Shown: one piece after another, positions 51,179 to 59,239 of the stretch | Layout: the number at the start of each line of letters is the position of its first letter | Position numbering within the stretch: the first letter of the stretch is position 1 | Assembly (NCBI GenBank): GCA_034086985.1 | Contig: JAXDZG010000010.1 | Coordinates: forward strand, 1 to 64,000 | Source of the DNA: Phascolarctobacterium_A sp034086985 | Lineage (GTDB): Bacteria > Bacillota > Negativicutes > Acidaminococcales > Acidaminococcaceae | Direction of reading: 5' to 3' | Length of the DNA stretch: 64,000 nucleotides | Program-made: the position numbers and the translations under genes | The notes under the pieces: generated by a model | The model's database searches: none | Told to the model about the DNA's origin: nothing | Seen by the model: the letters and a program-made list of their open reading frames with translations, nothing else

Positions 51179-52384
51179 ATGAGCGAGTTTTCTGTACGTA
51201 AAAGCATCGAAGCCATGGAGGAATACTCCGTGGAAAGCGTGGCTGCTGACATTATTGTCAACGCCAACGAAAGCAATTATCCTGTGCCCGAGGAAATAGC
51301 CCAAAGCGTGGCTAGCCGTACGGCACGCTTCCCCTTTAATCGTTATCCACCCATCAAGTCCGAAAATCTTTGCGAGGTGATCGCTAAGGAGCTGGATGTG
51401 GATGTGGACTGTGTGAAAATCGGCAACGGCTCCAGCGAGCTCTTGGAAAAGGCCTGCTATGTGTTTGGCGGCCCCGGCAAGAAGATTGCGGTGCCCTGGC
51501 CATCCTTTTCCATGTACGGCGAATACGCCGATTTAAGCGACAGCATTGCAGTGCGCTATCCCCTGACCAGCGAAGGCTTCGTGGATGCGGACGCAGTGAT
51601 TGAATTCTGCGCTAAGGAGCAGCCCTCACTTTTGGTTGTGTGCAATCCCAATAATCCCACGGGCAATTATAATAGCTTGGCGGCTATGGAAAAAATTATT
51701 TCCAATGTAGCGTGCCCCGTAATTATGGACGAGGCCTATATGGAATTTGCTGATGGCAAGGAGCTGCCGCCTAACGATATGCGCCCGCTGAACAAAATTT
51801 GGCTGGTGGCTGGCTCTACATTGAGCCTACTTGGGAAATACAGCAATTTCATGGTTTTCCGCACCTTCTCCAAGGCTTATGGCCTGGCCGGTATGCGCTG
51901 TGGCTACGCTGTGGGCGCTTTAGGCTTAGCACGTCAGCTTGGTAAGGCGCTGCTGCCCTACCATGTAAATGCTTATACCTTGATGGTTGCCAAGACCATT
52001 TATGAAAATAAAGAACTCTATAAGGAGCGCATTAAAACCATTCGCGCTGAGCGCGATAAAATGGCCTTTTATATGCAAAAGCTGGGCTTTAGAGTCTGGC
52101 CCACAGCCACCAATTTTGTGATGCTTAGAGCCGAGGGCGAGTTATGTAAGCAATTAGCCGCCTTGTATTATGCAAAATATGGCAAGGATTTGCCTGAGCA
52201 GGCTGCAAGTGGTAAAATGATATTTAAGTATTATCTGGAAAACAGCATTTTGGTGCGCGATTTTACTAGCCATCCGGTGCTGACCGGCGCCCTGCGCATT
52301 ACGGTGGGTCTGCCGGAGGAGAATAAGCAGATTTTGGCCAAGCTGACGGAGCTGGTGGTGGAGACCGAGGGAGGTAAAGCATGA
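51179..52384 (+). CDS. hisC: Histidinol-phosphate aminotransferase (long form)
   Basis: PLP enzyme, 401 residues, about 40 longer than the usual HisC. The cofactor lysine is in FRTFSKAYGLAGMRCGY; NPNNPTG and DEAYMEF also present. The extra length lies in two stretches, one before FRTFSKA and one near YYAKYGKDLPEQ in the C-terminal domain. Assigned to histidinol-phosphate from operon position; a broader aromatic/His aminotransferase is possible. Overlaps hisB by four bases (ATGA). Confidence 0.9.
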   Translation: MSEFSVRKSIEAMEEYSVESVAADIIVNANESNYPVPEEIAQSVASRTARFPFNRYPPIKSENLCEVIAKELDVDVDCVKIGNGSSELLEKACYVFGGPGKKIAVPWPSFSMYGEYADLSDSIAVRYPLTSEGFVDADAVIEFCAKEQPSLLVVCNPNNPTGNYNSLAAMEKIISNVACPVIMDEAYMEFADGKELPPNDMRPLNKIWLVAGSTLSLLGKYSNFMVFRTFSKAYGLAGMRCGYAVGALGLARQLGKALLPYHVNAYTLMVAKTIYENKELYKERIKTIRAERDKMAFYMQKLGFRVWPTATNFVMLRAEGELCKQLAALYYAKYGKDLPEQAASGKMIFKYYLENSILVRDFTSHPVLTGALRITVGLPEENKQILAKLTELVVETEGGKA

Positions 52385-52965
52385 GGAGTGCTTGCTTAGA
52401 AAGAAAAACCCTGGAAACAGGGGTGAGCGTGGATTGGTGCCTTGATGGCAGCGGTCTGTGCGAGATTAATACGGGCATCGGCTTTTTTGACCACATGCTG
52501 ACCTTGCTTGCCAAGCACAGCTTTAGCGATTTAAATGTGCAGGCCACCGGTGACCTGGATGTGGACAGCCACCACACGGTGGAGGACTGCGGCATTGTGC
52601 TGGGCCAGGCCTTAAAGGAGGCTATTGGCGACAAGGCTGGTATCCACCGCTATGGCAACTGCTTTTTGCCCATGGACGAGGTCCTAGTACAGGTGTGCCT
52701 GGACTTCAGTGGCCGTCCTTATTTAGTCTTTGATGCCGAGATTCCCAAGGTACAGCTGGGGATTTATGATGCGGAGATGACCGAGGAATTCTTTCGCGCT
52801 GTGGCTATGAATGCGGGCTTAACCTTGCATATTCGCGTACTCTATGGCAAGAATACCCACCATATTATTGAGGCCATCTTTAAGGGCTTTGCTAGAGCCT
52901 TAGCGGAGGCTGTGGCCATGGACCCTAGAGTGCATGGTGTCATGTCCAGTAAGGGCAGCCTGTAA
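52381..52965 (+). CDS. hisB: Imidazoleglycerol-phosphate dehydratase
   Basis: 194 residues, the monofunctional dehydratase without a phosphatase domain. Conserved histidine-rich metal sites: FFDHMLTLLAKHS, DSHHTVEDCGI, and the C-terminal KNTHHIIEAIFK. Coupled to hisC. Confidence 0.97.
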   Translation: MRSACLERKTLETGVSVDWCLDGSGLCEINTGIGFFDHMLTLLAKHSFSDLNVQATGDLDVDSHHTVEDCGIVLGQALKEAIGDKAGIHRYGNCFLPMDEVLVQVCLDFSGRPYLVFDAEIPKVQLGIYDAEMTEEFFRAVAMNAGLTLHIRVLYGKNTHHIIEAIFKGFARALAEAVAMDPRVHGVMSSKGSL

Positions 52966-52989
52966 GGCCAAATTGAGGGGAGCAAATTG

Positions 52990-53601
52990 ATGAGTAATAA
53001 GATTACAATTATAGATTATGGCATGGGCAATCTGTATAGCGTGTGCAATGCTATTGCCGCCGTAGGGGGCGAGCCCATTGTGACCTCCGACAAGGATGTG
53101 ATTGCTGCTGCAGAAAAGATTATTCTGCCCGGTGTAGGCGCCTTCGGAGATTGCATGGTTAATCTGCACAGGAGCGGGCTCATTCCTGTGATTATGGATG
53201 CCCTGCACAGCGGTAAGCCCTTTTTGGGCATTTGCCTAGGTATGCAGGTGCTCTTTGAGGGCAGCGAGGAAACTCCCGGTGTGGCAGGCTTGGGCTTTTT
53301 CAAGGGTCAGGTCAAGTATTTGACTACGGATTACAAAATTCCCCACATGGGCTGGAATAAGCTGGAGCTGGCCAGTCCCTCCCCCTTATTAAAGGATGCG
53401 GCTGGGCAATATGTGTATTTCGTGCACAGCTTCCATTGCGTTCCGGAGGATAAAAGCATCATCACGGCCACCTGCGACTATGGTATGGAGGTAACGGCTT
53501 CCGTGGGCAGGGGCAATGTGCAGGCCTTTCAATTCCATCCGGAAAAATCGAGCCGCGTAGGCGCAGGCCTTTTGCGTGCATTTAAGGAGTGGCAACCATG
53601 A
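52990..53601 (+). CDS. hisH: Imidazole glycerol phosphate synthase, glutaminase subunit
   Basis: Class I glutamine amidotransferase that feeds ammonia to HisF. 203 residues. Nucleophile in GICLGMQVLFEGS (cysteine near residue 80), and the H-x-E pair in FHPEKS. ATG at 52990 preceded by GAGGGGAGC; the TTG three bases earlier is less likely. Confidence 0.97.
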   Translation: MSNKITIIDYGMGNLYSVCNAIAAVGGEPIVTSDKDVIAAAEKIILPGVGAFGDCMVNLHRSGLIPVIMDALHSGKPFLGICLGMQVLFEGSEETPGVAGLGFFKGQVKYLTTDYKIPHMGWNKLELASPSPLLKDAAGQYVYFVHSFHCVPEDKSIITATCDYGMEVTASVGRGNVQAFQFHPEKSSRVGAGLLRAFKEWQP

Positions 53602-54326
53602 TTATTTATCCTGCTATTGATATACGGGGCGGTCGCTGCGTGCGCTTGACGGAAGGTCGCTTCGACGCCGAAACTGTTTTTGCTGACGATCCGGCCCAAA
53701 TGGCCTTAAAATGGGCCGGGCTGGGCGCAGAATTTTTGCATTTAGTGGATTTGGATGGGGCTCTGGCCGGTGAGGGCAGGAATTTGCCCGTCATCCAGCG
53801 CATTTTAAAGAGCGTCAGCATTCCGGTGCAGCTGGGTGGTGGCATCCGCAATTTGGAGACCATCGAAAAGCTGTTGGACTTGGGCGTAACCCGCCTGATT
53901 TTGGGTAGCGCCGCTGTGAAAAATCCGGAGCTGGTCCAAGAGGCCTGCAAGAAATATCCCGGACACATCGCCGTGGGCATTGATGCCAAAAACGGCGAGG
54001 TGGCCATCGAGGGCTGGGGCCAGGGCAGCGGCGTCGCCGCTACGGAGCTAGCCAAAAAGATGGCCAGCTTCGGCGTAGAAACGATTATTTATACGGATAT
54101 TAGCCGCGATGGCATGCTGAGCGGCGTCAATGTGGAGGCCACAGCCGCCCTGGCTAGGGCCTGTGGCGTGCCCATTATCGCCAGCGGCGGTGTGGCTTCA
54201 CTTGACGACATTCGTCGGGTGAAGGCTGTGGAAAGCGACGGGGTACAGGGCTGCATTATCGGCAAGGCCATTTATACCGGCGCGGTGGATCTTAAAGAGG
54301 CGTTGGCCCTGGCTAAGGAGGAATAA
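53598..54326 (+). CDS. hisA: ProFAR isomerase HisA
   Basis: Amadori isomerase, (beta-alpha)8 barrel, 242 residues. Catalytic aspartates in YPAIDIRGGRCVRL (near residue 8) and YTDISRDGML (near 128-130); phosphate loops QLGGGIR and ASGGV. The ATG at 53598 overlaps the hisH stop codon and has AAGGAG before it. Confidence 0.96.
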   Translation: MIIYPAIDIRGGRCVRLTEGRFDAETVFADDPAQMALKWAGLGAEFLHLVDLDGALAGEGRNLPVIQRILKSVSIPVQLGGGIRNLETIEKLLDLGVTRLILGSAAVKNPELVQEACKKYPGHIAVGIDAKNGEVAIEGWGQGSGVAATELAKKMASFGVETIIYTDISRDGMLSGVNVEATAALARACGVPIIASGGVASLDDIRRVKAVESDGVQGCIIGKAIYTGAVDLKEALALAKEE

Positions 54327-54327
54327 G

Positions 54328-55086
54328 ATGCTGACGAAGAGAATTATTCCTTGTCTGGATGTGAAGGAGGGTCGCGTAGTCAAGGGTACCAATTTTGTGG
54401 GCCTGCGCGACGCAGGAGACCCGGTGGAGCGGGCGGCAGCCTACGACGCCGAGGGCGCTGACGAATTAGTTTTTTTGGATATTACGGCTACCTTTGAGGA
54501 GCGTAAGGCCATGCTGGATGTGATCCGCAAAACGGCGGGCAAGGTCTTTATGCCCTTGACCGTGGGCGGTGGCATCAGCAGCGTGGAGGATATCCGCAAC
54601 GCCCTGCTGGCCGGTGCGGATAAAACTTCCCTGAACAGCGCAGCTGTGAAGAATCCCCAGCTTATCGCCGACGGCGCGCGCATGTTCGGCAGCCAGTGCA
54701 TCGTGCTGGCCATCGACGCGCGCCGCTGTGGCGATAATAAGTGGGAGGTGTACGTAGCCGGCGGGCGTAAGCCCACCGGCATCGACGCTGTGGAGTGGGC
54801 CAAGCAGGGCGTGGCCCTGGGGGCCGGGGAAATCCTGCTGACCAGCATGGATGCGGACGGCACCAAAAATGGCTACGATATTCCTCTGACAAAGGCGATT
54901 AGTAGTGTAGTGAATGTGCCGGTGATAGCCAGCGGCGGCGCCGGCAAGCTGGAGGACTTCTACGAAGTCCTGGCCGAGGGCGGCGCGGATGCGGTGCTGG
55001 CGGCTTCGGTGTTCCACTACAAAACCTTCACCATCAAAGAGGTGAAGGAATATTTGCGTAGCCGCGGAATCGAGGTTAGGTTATAA
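54328..55086 (+). CDS. hisF: Imidazole glycerol phosphate synthase, cyclase subunit
   Basis: 252 residues, barrel partner of HisH. Catalytic aspartates in RIIPCLDVKEGRVVKG (about 11) and LTSMDADGTKNGYD (about 130). Phosphate loops TVGGGI and ASGGAG. One base after hisA; its stop shares a base with the hisI start. Confidence 0.97.
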   Translation: MLTKRIIPCLDVKEGRVVKGTNFVGLRDAGDPVERAAAYDAEGADELVFLDITATFEERKAMLDVIRKTAGKVFMPLTVGGGISSVEDIRNALLAGADKTSLNSAAVKNPQLIADGARMFGSQCIVLAIDARRCGDNKWEVYVAGGRKPTGIDAVEWAKQGVALGAGEILLTSMDADGTKNGYDIPLTKAISSVVNVPVIASGGAGKLEDFYEVLAEGGADAVLAASVFHYKTFTIKEVKEYLRSRGIEVRL

Positions 55087-55406
55087 TGGCTTTAAATCTT
55101 GCGAAAATTAAATTTGATGAGCACGGCTTGGTGCCTGTCGTAGTGCAGGATGCCAAGACGAAGGAAGTCGTCATGCTGGCCTATATGAATAAGGACTCCT
55201 TGGTCATGACCTTGAAAACAGGCTATACCTGGTTCTGGAGCCGCAGCCGTCAGGAGCTGTGGAATAAGGGTGCTACAAGTGGGAACCTGCAAAAGGTTGT
55301 GGAAATGTATTATGATTGTGATGGAGATGCTATTCTGGTGAAGGCCAAGCTCATGGGGCCTGCCTGCCATACAGGGCATCATTCCTGCTTCTTCAATATT
55401 ATTTAA
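55086..55406 (+). CDS. hisI: Phosphoribosyl-AMP cyclohydrolase (no HisE domain)
   Basis: 106 residues: only the cyclohydrolase domain. Metal-binding cysteines and aspartates in YYDCDGDAILVK and the C-terminal GPACHTGHHSCFFN. The pyrophosphohydrolase HisE that normally follows or is fused is not present here. Confidence 0.96.
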   Translation: MALNLAKIKFDEHGLVPVVVQDAKTKEVVMLAYMNKDSLVMTLKTGYTWFWSRSRQELWNKGATSGNLQKVVEMYYDCDGDAILVKAKLMGPACHTGHHSCFFNII

Positions 55407-55421
55407 AGCGAGGTACTCTCT

Positions 55422-55994
55422 ATGGATGAAAAAAATAAACCCATCCCCCAGCTCATCGAGATTGAGCCCATGCAGGACGGGTATCGTTGGGTAGCCATCA
55501 CGGCCATGCTTTTGGCCATCGGTATTATTTTGCATACGGTTAGTCCCAATGTGGGTGGCGTTACTCCCAACTGGACCATCGCTATGTATTCCATTGTTAT
55601 TAATCTGACGCGGCCCCGTCTGAGCCAGGCCATCGGCATTGGCTTTATCGCGGGTCTAACCCTGGTGCCCTCCTCAAAATCTGCCTTTCCCTTGGGCAAT
55701 GTGGCCAGTGAATTGGCTGGCGCTACCACCTGCTGTATCTTGGTGAAGGCTATGTTCGCTGCCGGTATTGGCGAATGGAAACTGCGTCCCTTTGTGACGG
55801 GCTTTTTAGCGACCATGGCCAGCGGTGGCTTATTTACCTTTATTTTGAAGCTGGTTTTGGGCCTGCCCCTGCATGTGTGGATTTTCGCTATGCTGCCCGT
55901 TGTGGCCATCGTGGGCTTGCTCAATGGTCTCATCACCTTCTTCCTCTATGCGCCGGTGCGCAAGCTGTTCTATTTTCAGGAGGGGGAGAAGTAA
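55422..55994 (+). CDS. ECF transporter S component (substrate unknown, possibly histidine-related)
   Basis: 190 residues, six predicted membrane helices (from about residue 24). It has no ATPase; the next two genes supply it and the fourth is the T component, so by context this is the substrate-binding subunit. Sequence marks include VGGVTPNWTIAMYSIVI and an LVPSSKSAFPLGN loop. I cannot assign a known S family. It starts 15 bases after hisI, in the his operon, which suggests histidine or a precursor as cargo (inference). Confidence 0.75.
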   Translation: MDEKNKPIPQLIEIEPMQDGYRWVAITAMLLAIGIILHTVSPNVGGVTPNWTIAMYSIVINLTRPRLSQAIGIGFIAGLTLVPSSKSAFPLGNVASELAGATTCCILVKAMFAAGIGEWKLRPFVTGFLATMASGGLFTFILKLVLGLPLHVWIFAMLPVVAIVGLLNGLITFFLYAPVRKLFYFQEGEK

Positions 55995-56864
55995 ATGGAA
56001 AGTGTTATTAAGCTAGAAAATTTTTATTTTGCCTATAAACGCTCTGATTTAGTTCTGAAGGATATTAATCTTGATATTAAAAAGGGCAGCTTTACGGCTA
56101 TTACAGGCCCCAGTGGCGCCGGCAAGACCACTCTGTGCAAGGCCATGACCGGTATCGTTCCCTATTATATGGGCGGTCGCTATAGCGGTGATGTGCAGGT
56201 GCACGGGGAAAGCACCAAGGGTAAACGTGTTTCCGATATCGCCATGCGAGTGGGCTTCATCATGGAGGACTACGAGAGCCAGCTGGTCTCCCTGACCGCA
56301 GGTGAGGAAATCGCTTTCGCCCTTTTGAACCACGGCTTTAAGCCGGAGGAAATTGCCGAGCGCACCAGACGTGCTCTGGATGACGTGGGTCTGCCCGGTC
56401 GTGAAAGCTATCAATTAGACGAGCTCAGCGGTGGCCAGCGTCAGCGCCTGCTCCTAGCCGCTACCCTGGCAGTGCATCCGGAAATCATCGTGTTGGACGA
56501 GCCCGTGTCCGCTATGGACCCGGACGGTGCCCAATCCCTGTATAAATTAGTATGGGATATTCACGAGCGCTATGGTACTACCATTGTGGCCGTGGAGCAC
56601 CGCATGGATTATTTGTTGCCCTATGTGAGCGATATGGTGGTACTGAAAAACGGTGAGCTGGTAACTGCAGATACCTTTGAAGTAGCAGCACCGAAGATGT
56701 ACGAGGACAAGGAGCTGCGCCCCCTGTTGCCAACCCTGTGGCAGGTGAAGCTGGGCCTTGAGGAAAAGCTCCATGTGGATTTAGGTGATTGGCGTAGCGA
56801 GGCCGATGCCTTGGCTGATTTTAAAACCTATGGAATTGTGGCAGACGAAGGGAGGGCTGACTGA
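55995..56864 (+). CDS. ECF transporter ATPase subunit 1
   Basis: 289 residues. Walker A GPSGAGKTT (about 35-43), Q-loop in MEDYESQL, signature LSGGQRQRL, Walker B IIVLDEPVS, switch H in VEHRMDYLL. Of the two ATPases this is the canonical one. One base separates it from the S component stop, and its last base is shared with the next gene. Confidence 0.92.
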   Translation: MESVIKLENFYFAYKRSDLVLKDINLDIKKGSFTAITGPSGAGKTTLCKAMTGIVPYYMGGRYSGDVQVHGESTKGKRVSDIAMRVGFIMEDYESQLVSLTAGEEIAFALLNHGFKPEEIAERTRRALDDVGLPGRESYQLDELSGGQRQRLLLAATLAVHPEIIVLDEPVSAMDPDGAQSLYKLVWDIHERYGTTIVAVEHRMDYLLPYVSDMVVLKNGELVTADTFEVAAPKMYEDKELRPLLPTLWQVKLGLEEKLHVDLGDWRSEADALADFKTYGIVADEGRAD

Positions 56865-57664
56865 TGCTAGAGGCTAAGGATGTGAATTTTGCCTATTTGC
56901 GTGGGCAGCCTGTTATCAACGATATGGAATGCCGCATTGAGGACGGCGAGTTCGTAGCTCTTTTAGGGCACAACGGCAGCGGTAAAACAACCCTGAGCCG
57001 TCTGTTTATGGCCCTGTGCCATCCCCGTAGTGGTCAGGTTTTAGTGGATGGAGAGGATATTGTGAAATGCGAGCCGGCGGATTTGGCCGATAAAATTGGC
57101 TATGTTTTCCAAAACCCGGATTTGCAGATTCTCGAGGATACAGTTTTTGACGAGGTCGCTTACGGTCCTCGTGCTAAAAAGCTTACCGAGGAGACCATTA
57201 AACGCCAAACCACGGAGGCTCTGGAGGCAATGGGCTTAACGGAGCTGGCCGGTGAATATCCCCGCCTGTTGAGCTTTGGTCAAAAGCGTCGCTTAGGCGT
57301 GGCTGCGGCTCTGGCCTTAAATCCGCGCACCCTGATTTTGGACGAAATCACCAACGGTCAGGATGCCTTGGAAAAAGAGGGCATGATGGAGTATTTAAAG
57401 GCCATCAATGAAAAGCGCGGCATTACTGTGGTGCTTATTTCCCACGATATGGATATTGTACGCCGTTATGCTAAGCGCGCCATTGTGCTGCACAGTGGAC
57501 GCAAGGTCTTCGACGGCTCCCCTGTGACGCTGTTCGACGGCAGCCAGCCCGTGGAGCGCTGGGGCCTGCGTCGCCCCACCGTGGCCGCGCTGGCCTCGGC
57601 CCTGGGCGTCAACGCCGCCACCGCCGCCGAATTTGTCAACGCTGTGAAGAAGGAGGTCGAATAA
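56864..57664 (+). CDS. ECF transporter ATPase subunit 2 (degenerate signature)
   Basis: 266 residues. Walker A GHNGSGKTT, Q-loop YVFQNPDLQ (the ECF-ATPase hallmark), switch H in ISHDM. The ABC signature reads LSFGQKRRL instead of LSGGQ, and Walker B is followed by DEITNG rather than DEPT. So one of the two composite ATP sites may be weakened. Pairs with the upstream ATPase. Confidence 0.92.
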   Translation: MLEAKDVNFAYLRGQPVINDMECRIEDGEFVALLGHNGSGKTTLSRLFMALCHPRSGQVLVDGEDIVKCEPADLADKIGYVFQNPDLQILEDTVFDEVAYGPRAKKLTEETIKRQTTEALEAMGLTELAGEYPRLLSFGQKRRLGVAAALALNPRTLILDEITNGQDALEKEGMMEYLKAINEKRGITVVLISHDMDIVRRYAKRAIVLHSGRKVFDGSPVTLFDGSQPVERWGLRRPTVAALASALGVNAATAAEFVNAVKKEVE

Positions 57665-57665
57665 G

Positions 57666-58340
57666 ATGCAATTGACCGCCTTTACCAAAATCATTGTTAC
57701 TTTAGCCATCACGGCGTGGGTGTTTATCCTGCCCGTGGAGGCTGTTGCCACCATCTTAGTGCTGGAGCTGGCGCTGCTCTTATACATCAAGCATGACCGC
57801 ATGACCATGGCTGCCATCGGCGGCCTGGCTGTGTTCACCGGCATGATGATTTTACTGCAGCTGCTCTTTGGCTCGCCCCTGTCCGTGTCCTTGATTGGCG
57901 GCCTGCGCATGCTGGTTATGACCATGGCCTTCTTGTGCCTCTTGGCTGCCACCCGCATTCAGGATATTGCCAAGGCGCTGGTGGAGCGCTTCCACATGCC
58001 CTGCGAGTACGCCTTCATGCTGACCACGGCTCTGCGCTTTGTGCCCAACTTCTTGACCGATAGCGAGATTACCCTGGATGCCCAAAGCTGCCGCGGCTAC
58101 TCCAATCGTGGCAATATTATTAAGCGCTTTTTGGCCTATTTAGTAGTTATCCGCCCGCTGGTAATGCGTGCGGTGGCTAAGTCCGAAACTCTGGCCCTTT
58201 CCATGGAGCTGAAGGGTTTTGGTAGCAACACCTATAAGAATATGGCCTCTGAGCCCCTGGGCTTGGGGGACGTGCTGGTGCTTCTCATCACCGTGATTTT
58301 GAGTACCTATCCCTTCTGGAAGAAATTCTTGCTTGGCTAA
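57666..58340 (+). CDS. ECF transporter T component
   Basis: 224 residues, a membrane protein with about five helices and a cytoplasmic coupling region. The ATPase-contacting Ala-Arg-Gly type motif appears as AQSCRGYSN near residue 137 and LSMELKGFGS near 180. Closes the S-A-A-T set that finishes the his operon; a terminator follows. Confidence 0.9.
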   Translation: MQLTAFTKIIVTLAITAWVFILPVEAVATILVLELALLLYIKHDRMTMAAIGGLAVFTGMMILLQLLFGSPLSVSLIGGLRMLVMTMAFLCLLAATRIQDIAKALVERFHMPCEYAFMLTTALRFVPNFLTDSEITLDAQSCRGYSNRGNIIKRFLAYLVVIRPLVMRAVAKSETLALSMELKGFGSNTYKNMASEPLGLGDVLVLLITVILSTYPFWKKFLLG

Positions 58341-58385
58341 CTCTAGCTGAGGCAAATAAAGCTGAATATTTGTTGCTAGTAATTG

Positions 58386-58433
58386 AAAAGCTGCTTTTGT
58401 GGGCTAAGGCTCACGAAGGCAGCTTTTATTTTG
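58386..58433 (+). terminator. Terminator of the his-ECF operon
   Basis: AAAAGCTGC (58386-58394) pairs with GCAGCTTTT (58419-58427); the long imperfect stem continues inside (TTTGTG-GGC / GCTCACGAA). Confidence 0.8.
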
Positions 58434-58442
58434 CAAGAGGAA

Positions 58443-58471
58443 TTGACAAAGCGTTTAAAAATAATTATACT
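58443..58471 (+). promoter_or_regulatory. Promoter of the tetR-RND operon
   Basis: TTGACA (58443-58448), a 17-base spacer, TATACT (58466-58471); start near 58478. Confidence 0.85.
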
Positions 58472-58474
58472 TGA

Positions 58475-58504
58475 TGTATACAAAAATGACTTAATGGTCA
58501 TTTT
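58475..58504. promoter_or_regulatory. Two operators: TGTATACA and a TetR-type palindrome
   Basis: TGTATACA at 58475-58482 covers the start point. Directly after, AAAATGAC-TTAATG-GTCATTTT (58483-58504) is a perfect 8-bp dyad of the TGAC-N6-GTCA type, very likely bound by the TetR protein encoded next. Confidence 0.7.
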
Positions 58505-58534
58505 AAGCTGCGAGAGCGAGAAGGAGAAGAGGCC

Positions 58535-59182
58535 ATGCCCAGATTAACAGAAGCAAAAAAGGTTCTGGTGGACCAATTTATCCGTGATAAAGCCTATGAA
58601 GAGGCCAAAAAGCTGCTCATGCTGCACCGTGTGAACCTGTTTACCATGACGGAGCTGGCGGAGCAGATGGGGGTAGCCAAGGGCACCCTGTATAATTATT
58701 TTGAGGACAAGCAGGCCGTGATTGTATATGTCTGCAAGCGCATCAACGAGGAGCTTTTGGTAAAAATTCAAGAGCATATCATGCTGCAGCCCGAGGCCTA
58801 TGCGGACAATCTGCGCTTTATTTTCCGCACCTATACCCAGGCTATGGAGCTGAACCAGTTTATGGATTTAGCCTCTATGACGCTGCATTTTGAAATGCTG
58901 AAAAAGGCTCCCTCCGAGCATAAGCCTATATATGAGGAAATCGTGCAGAAAAATAGGAGCTCTTTAATCGAGTTTATGCGGAATGGGCAGCAGGCGGGTG
59001 TGTTTAAGGAGCTGCCTGCGGAGCATTTGGCAGCCTTTATAAGCATTCAGCTGTGGGGGATTAAGGCCTTCCGCACCGCGCATCAAACGGATGTAATGAG
59101 CCCTACGGGCATGCAGAAGCTGATAGATGATGCTGAGGCGCTCTTGTTAACAGCCATCTGTAAGGAGCCGCCTGAGCTGTAA
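58535..59182 (+). CDS. TetR-family repressor of the RND pump
   Basis: 215 residues. N-terminal helix-turn-helix TMTELAEQMGVAKGTLYNYF (about 33-52), then an all-helical ligand domain. It precedes the RND gene by 57 bases in the same direction, so it should repress the whole unit including itself through the palindrome at 58483-58504. AAGGAGAAG precedes the ATG. Confidence 0.93.
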   Translation: MPRLTEAKKVLVDQFIRDKAYEEAKKLLMLHRVNLFTMTELAEQMGVAKGTLYNYFEDKQAVIVYVCKRINEELLVKIQEHIMLQPEAYADNLRFIFRTYTQAMELNQFMDLASMTLHFEMLKKAPSEHKPIYEEIVQKNRSSLIEFMRNGQQAGVFKELPAEHLAAFISIQLWGIKAFRTAHQTDVMSPTGMQKLIDDAEALLLTAICKEPPEL

Positions 59183-59239
59183 GCTCTTGGTAGAAAATTT
59201 TGAGAGCTAAAGGATAAAATAGCTTGAAGGAGCTAAATC

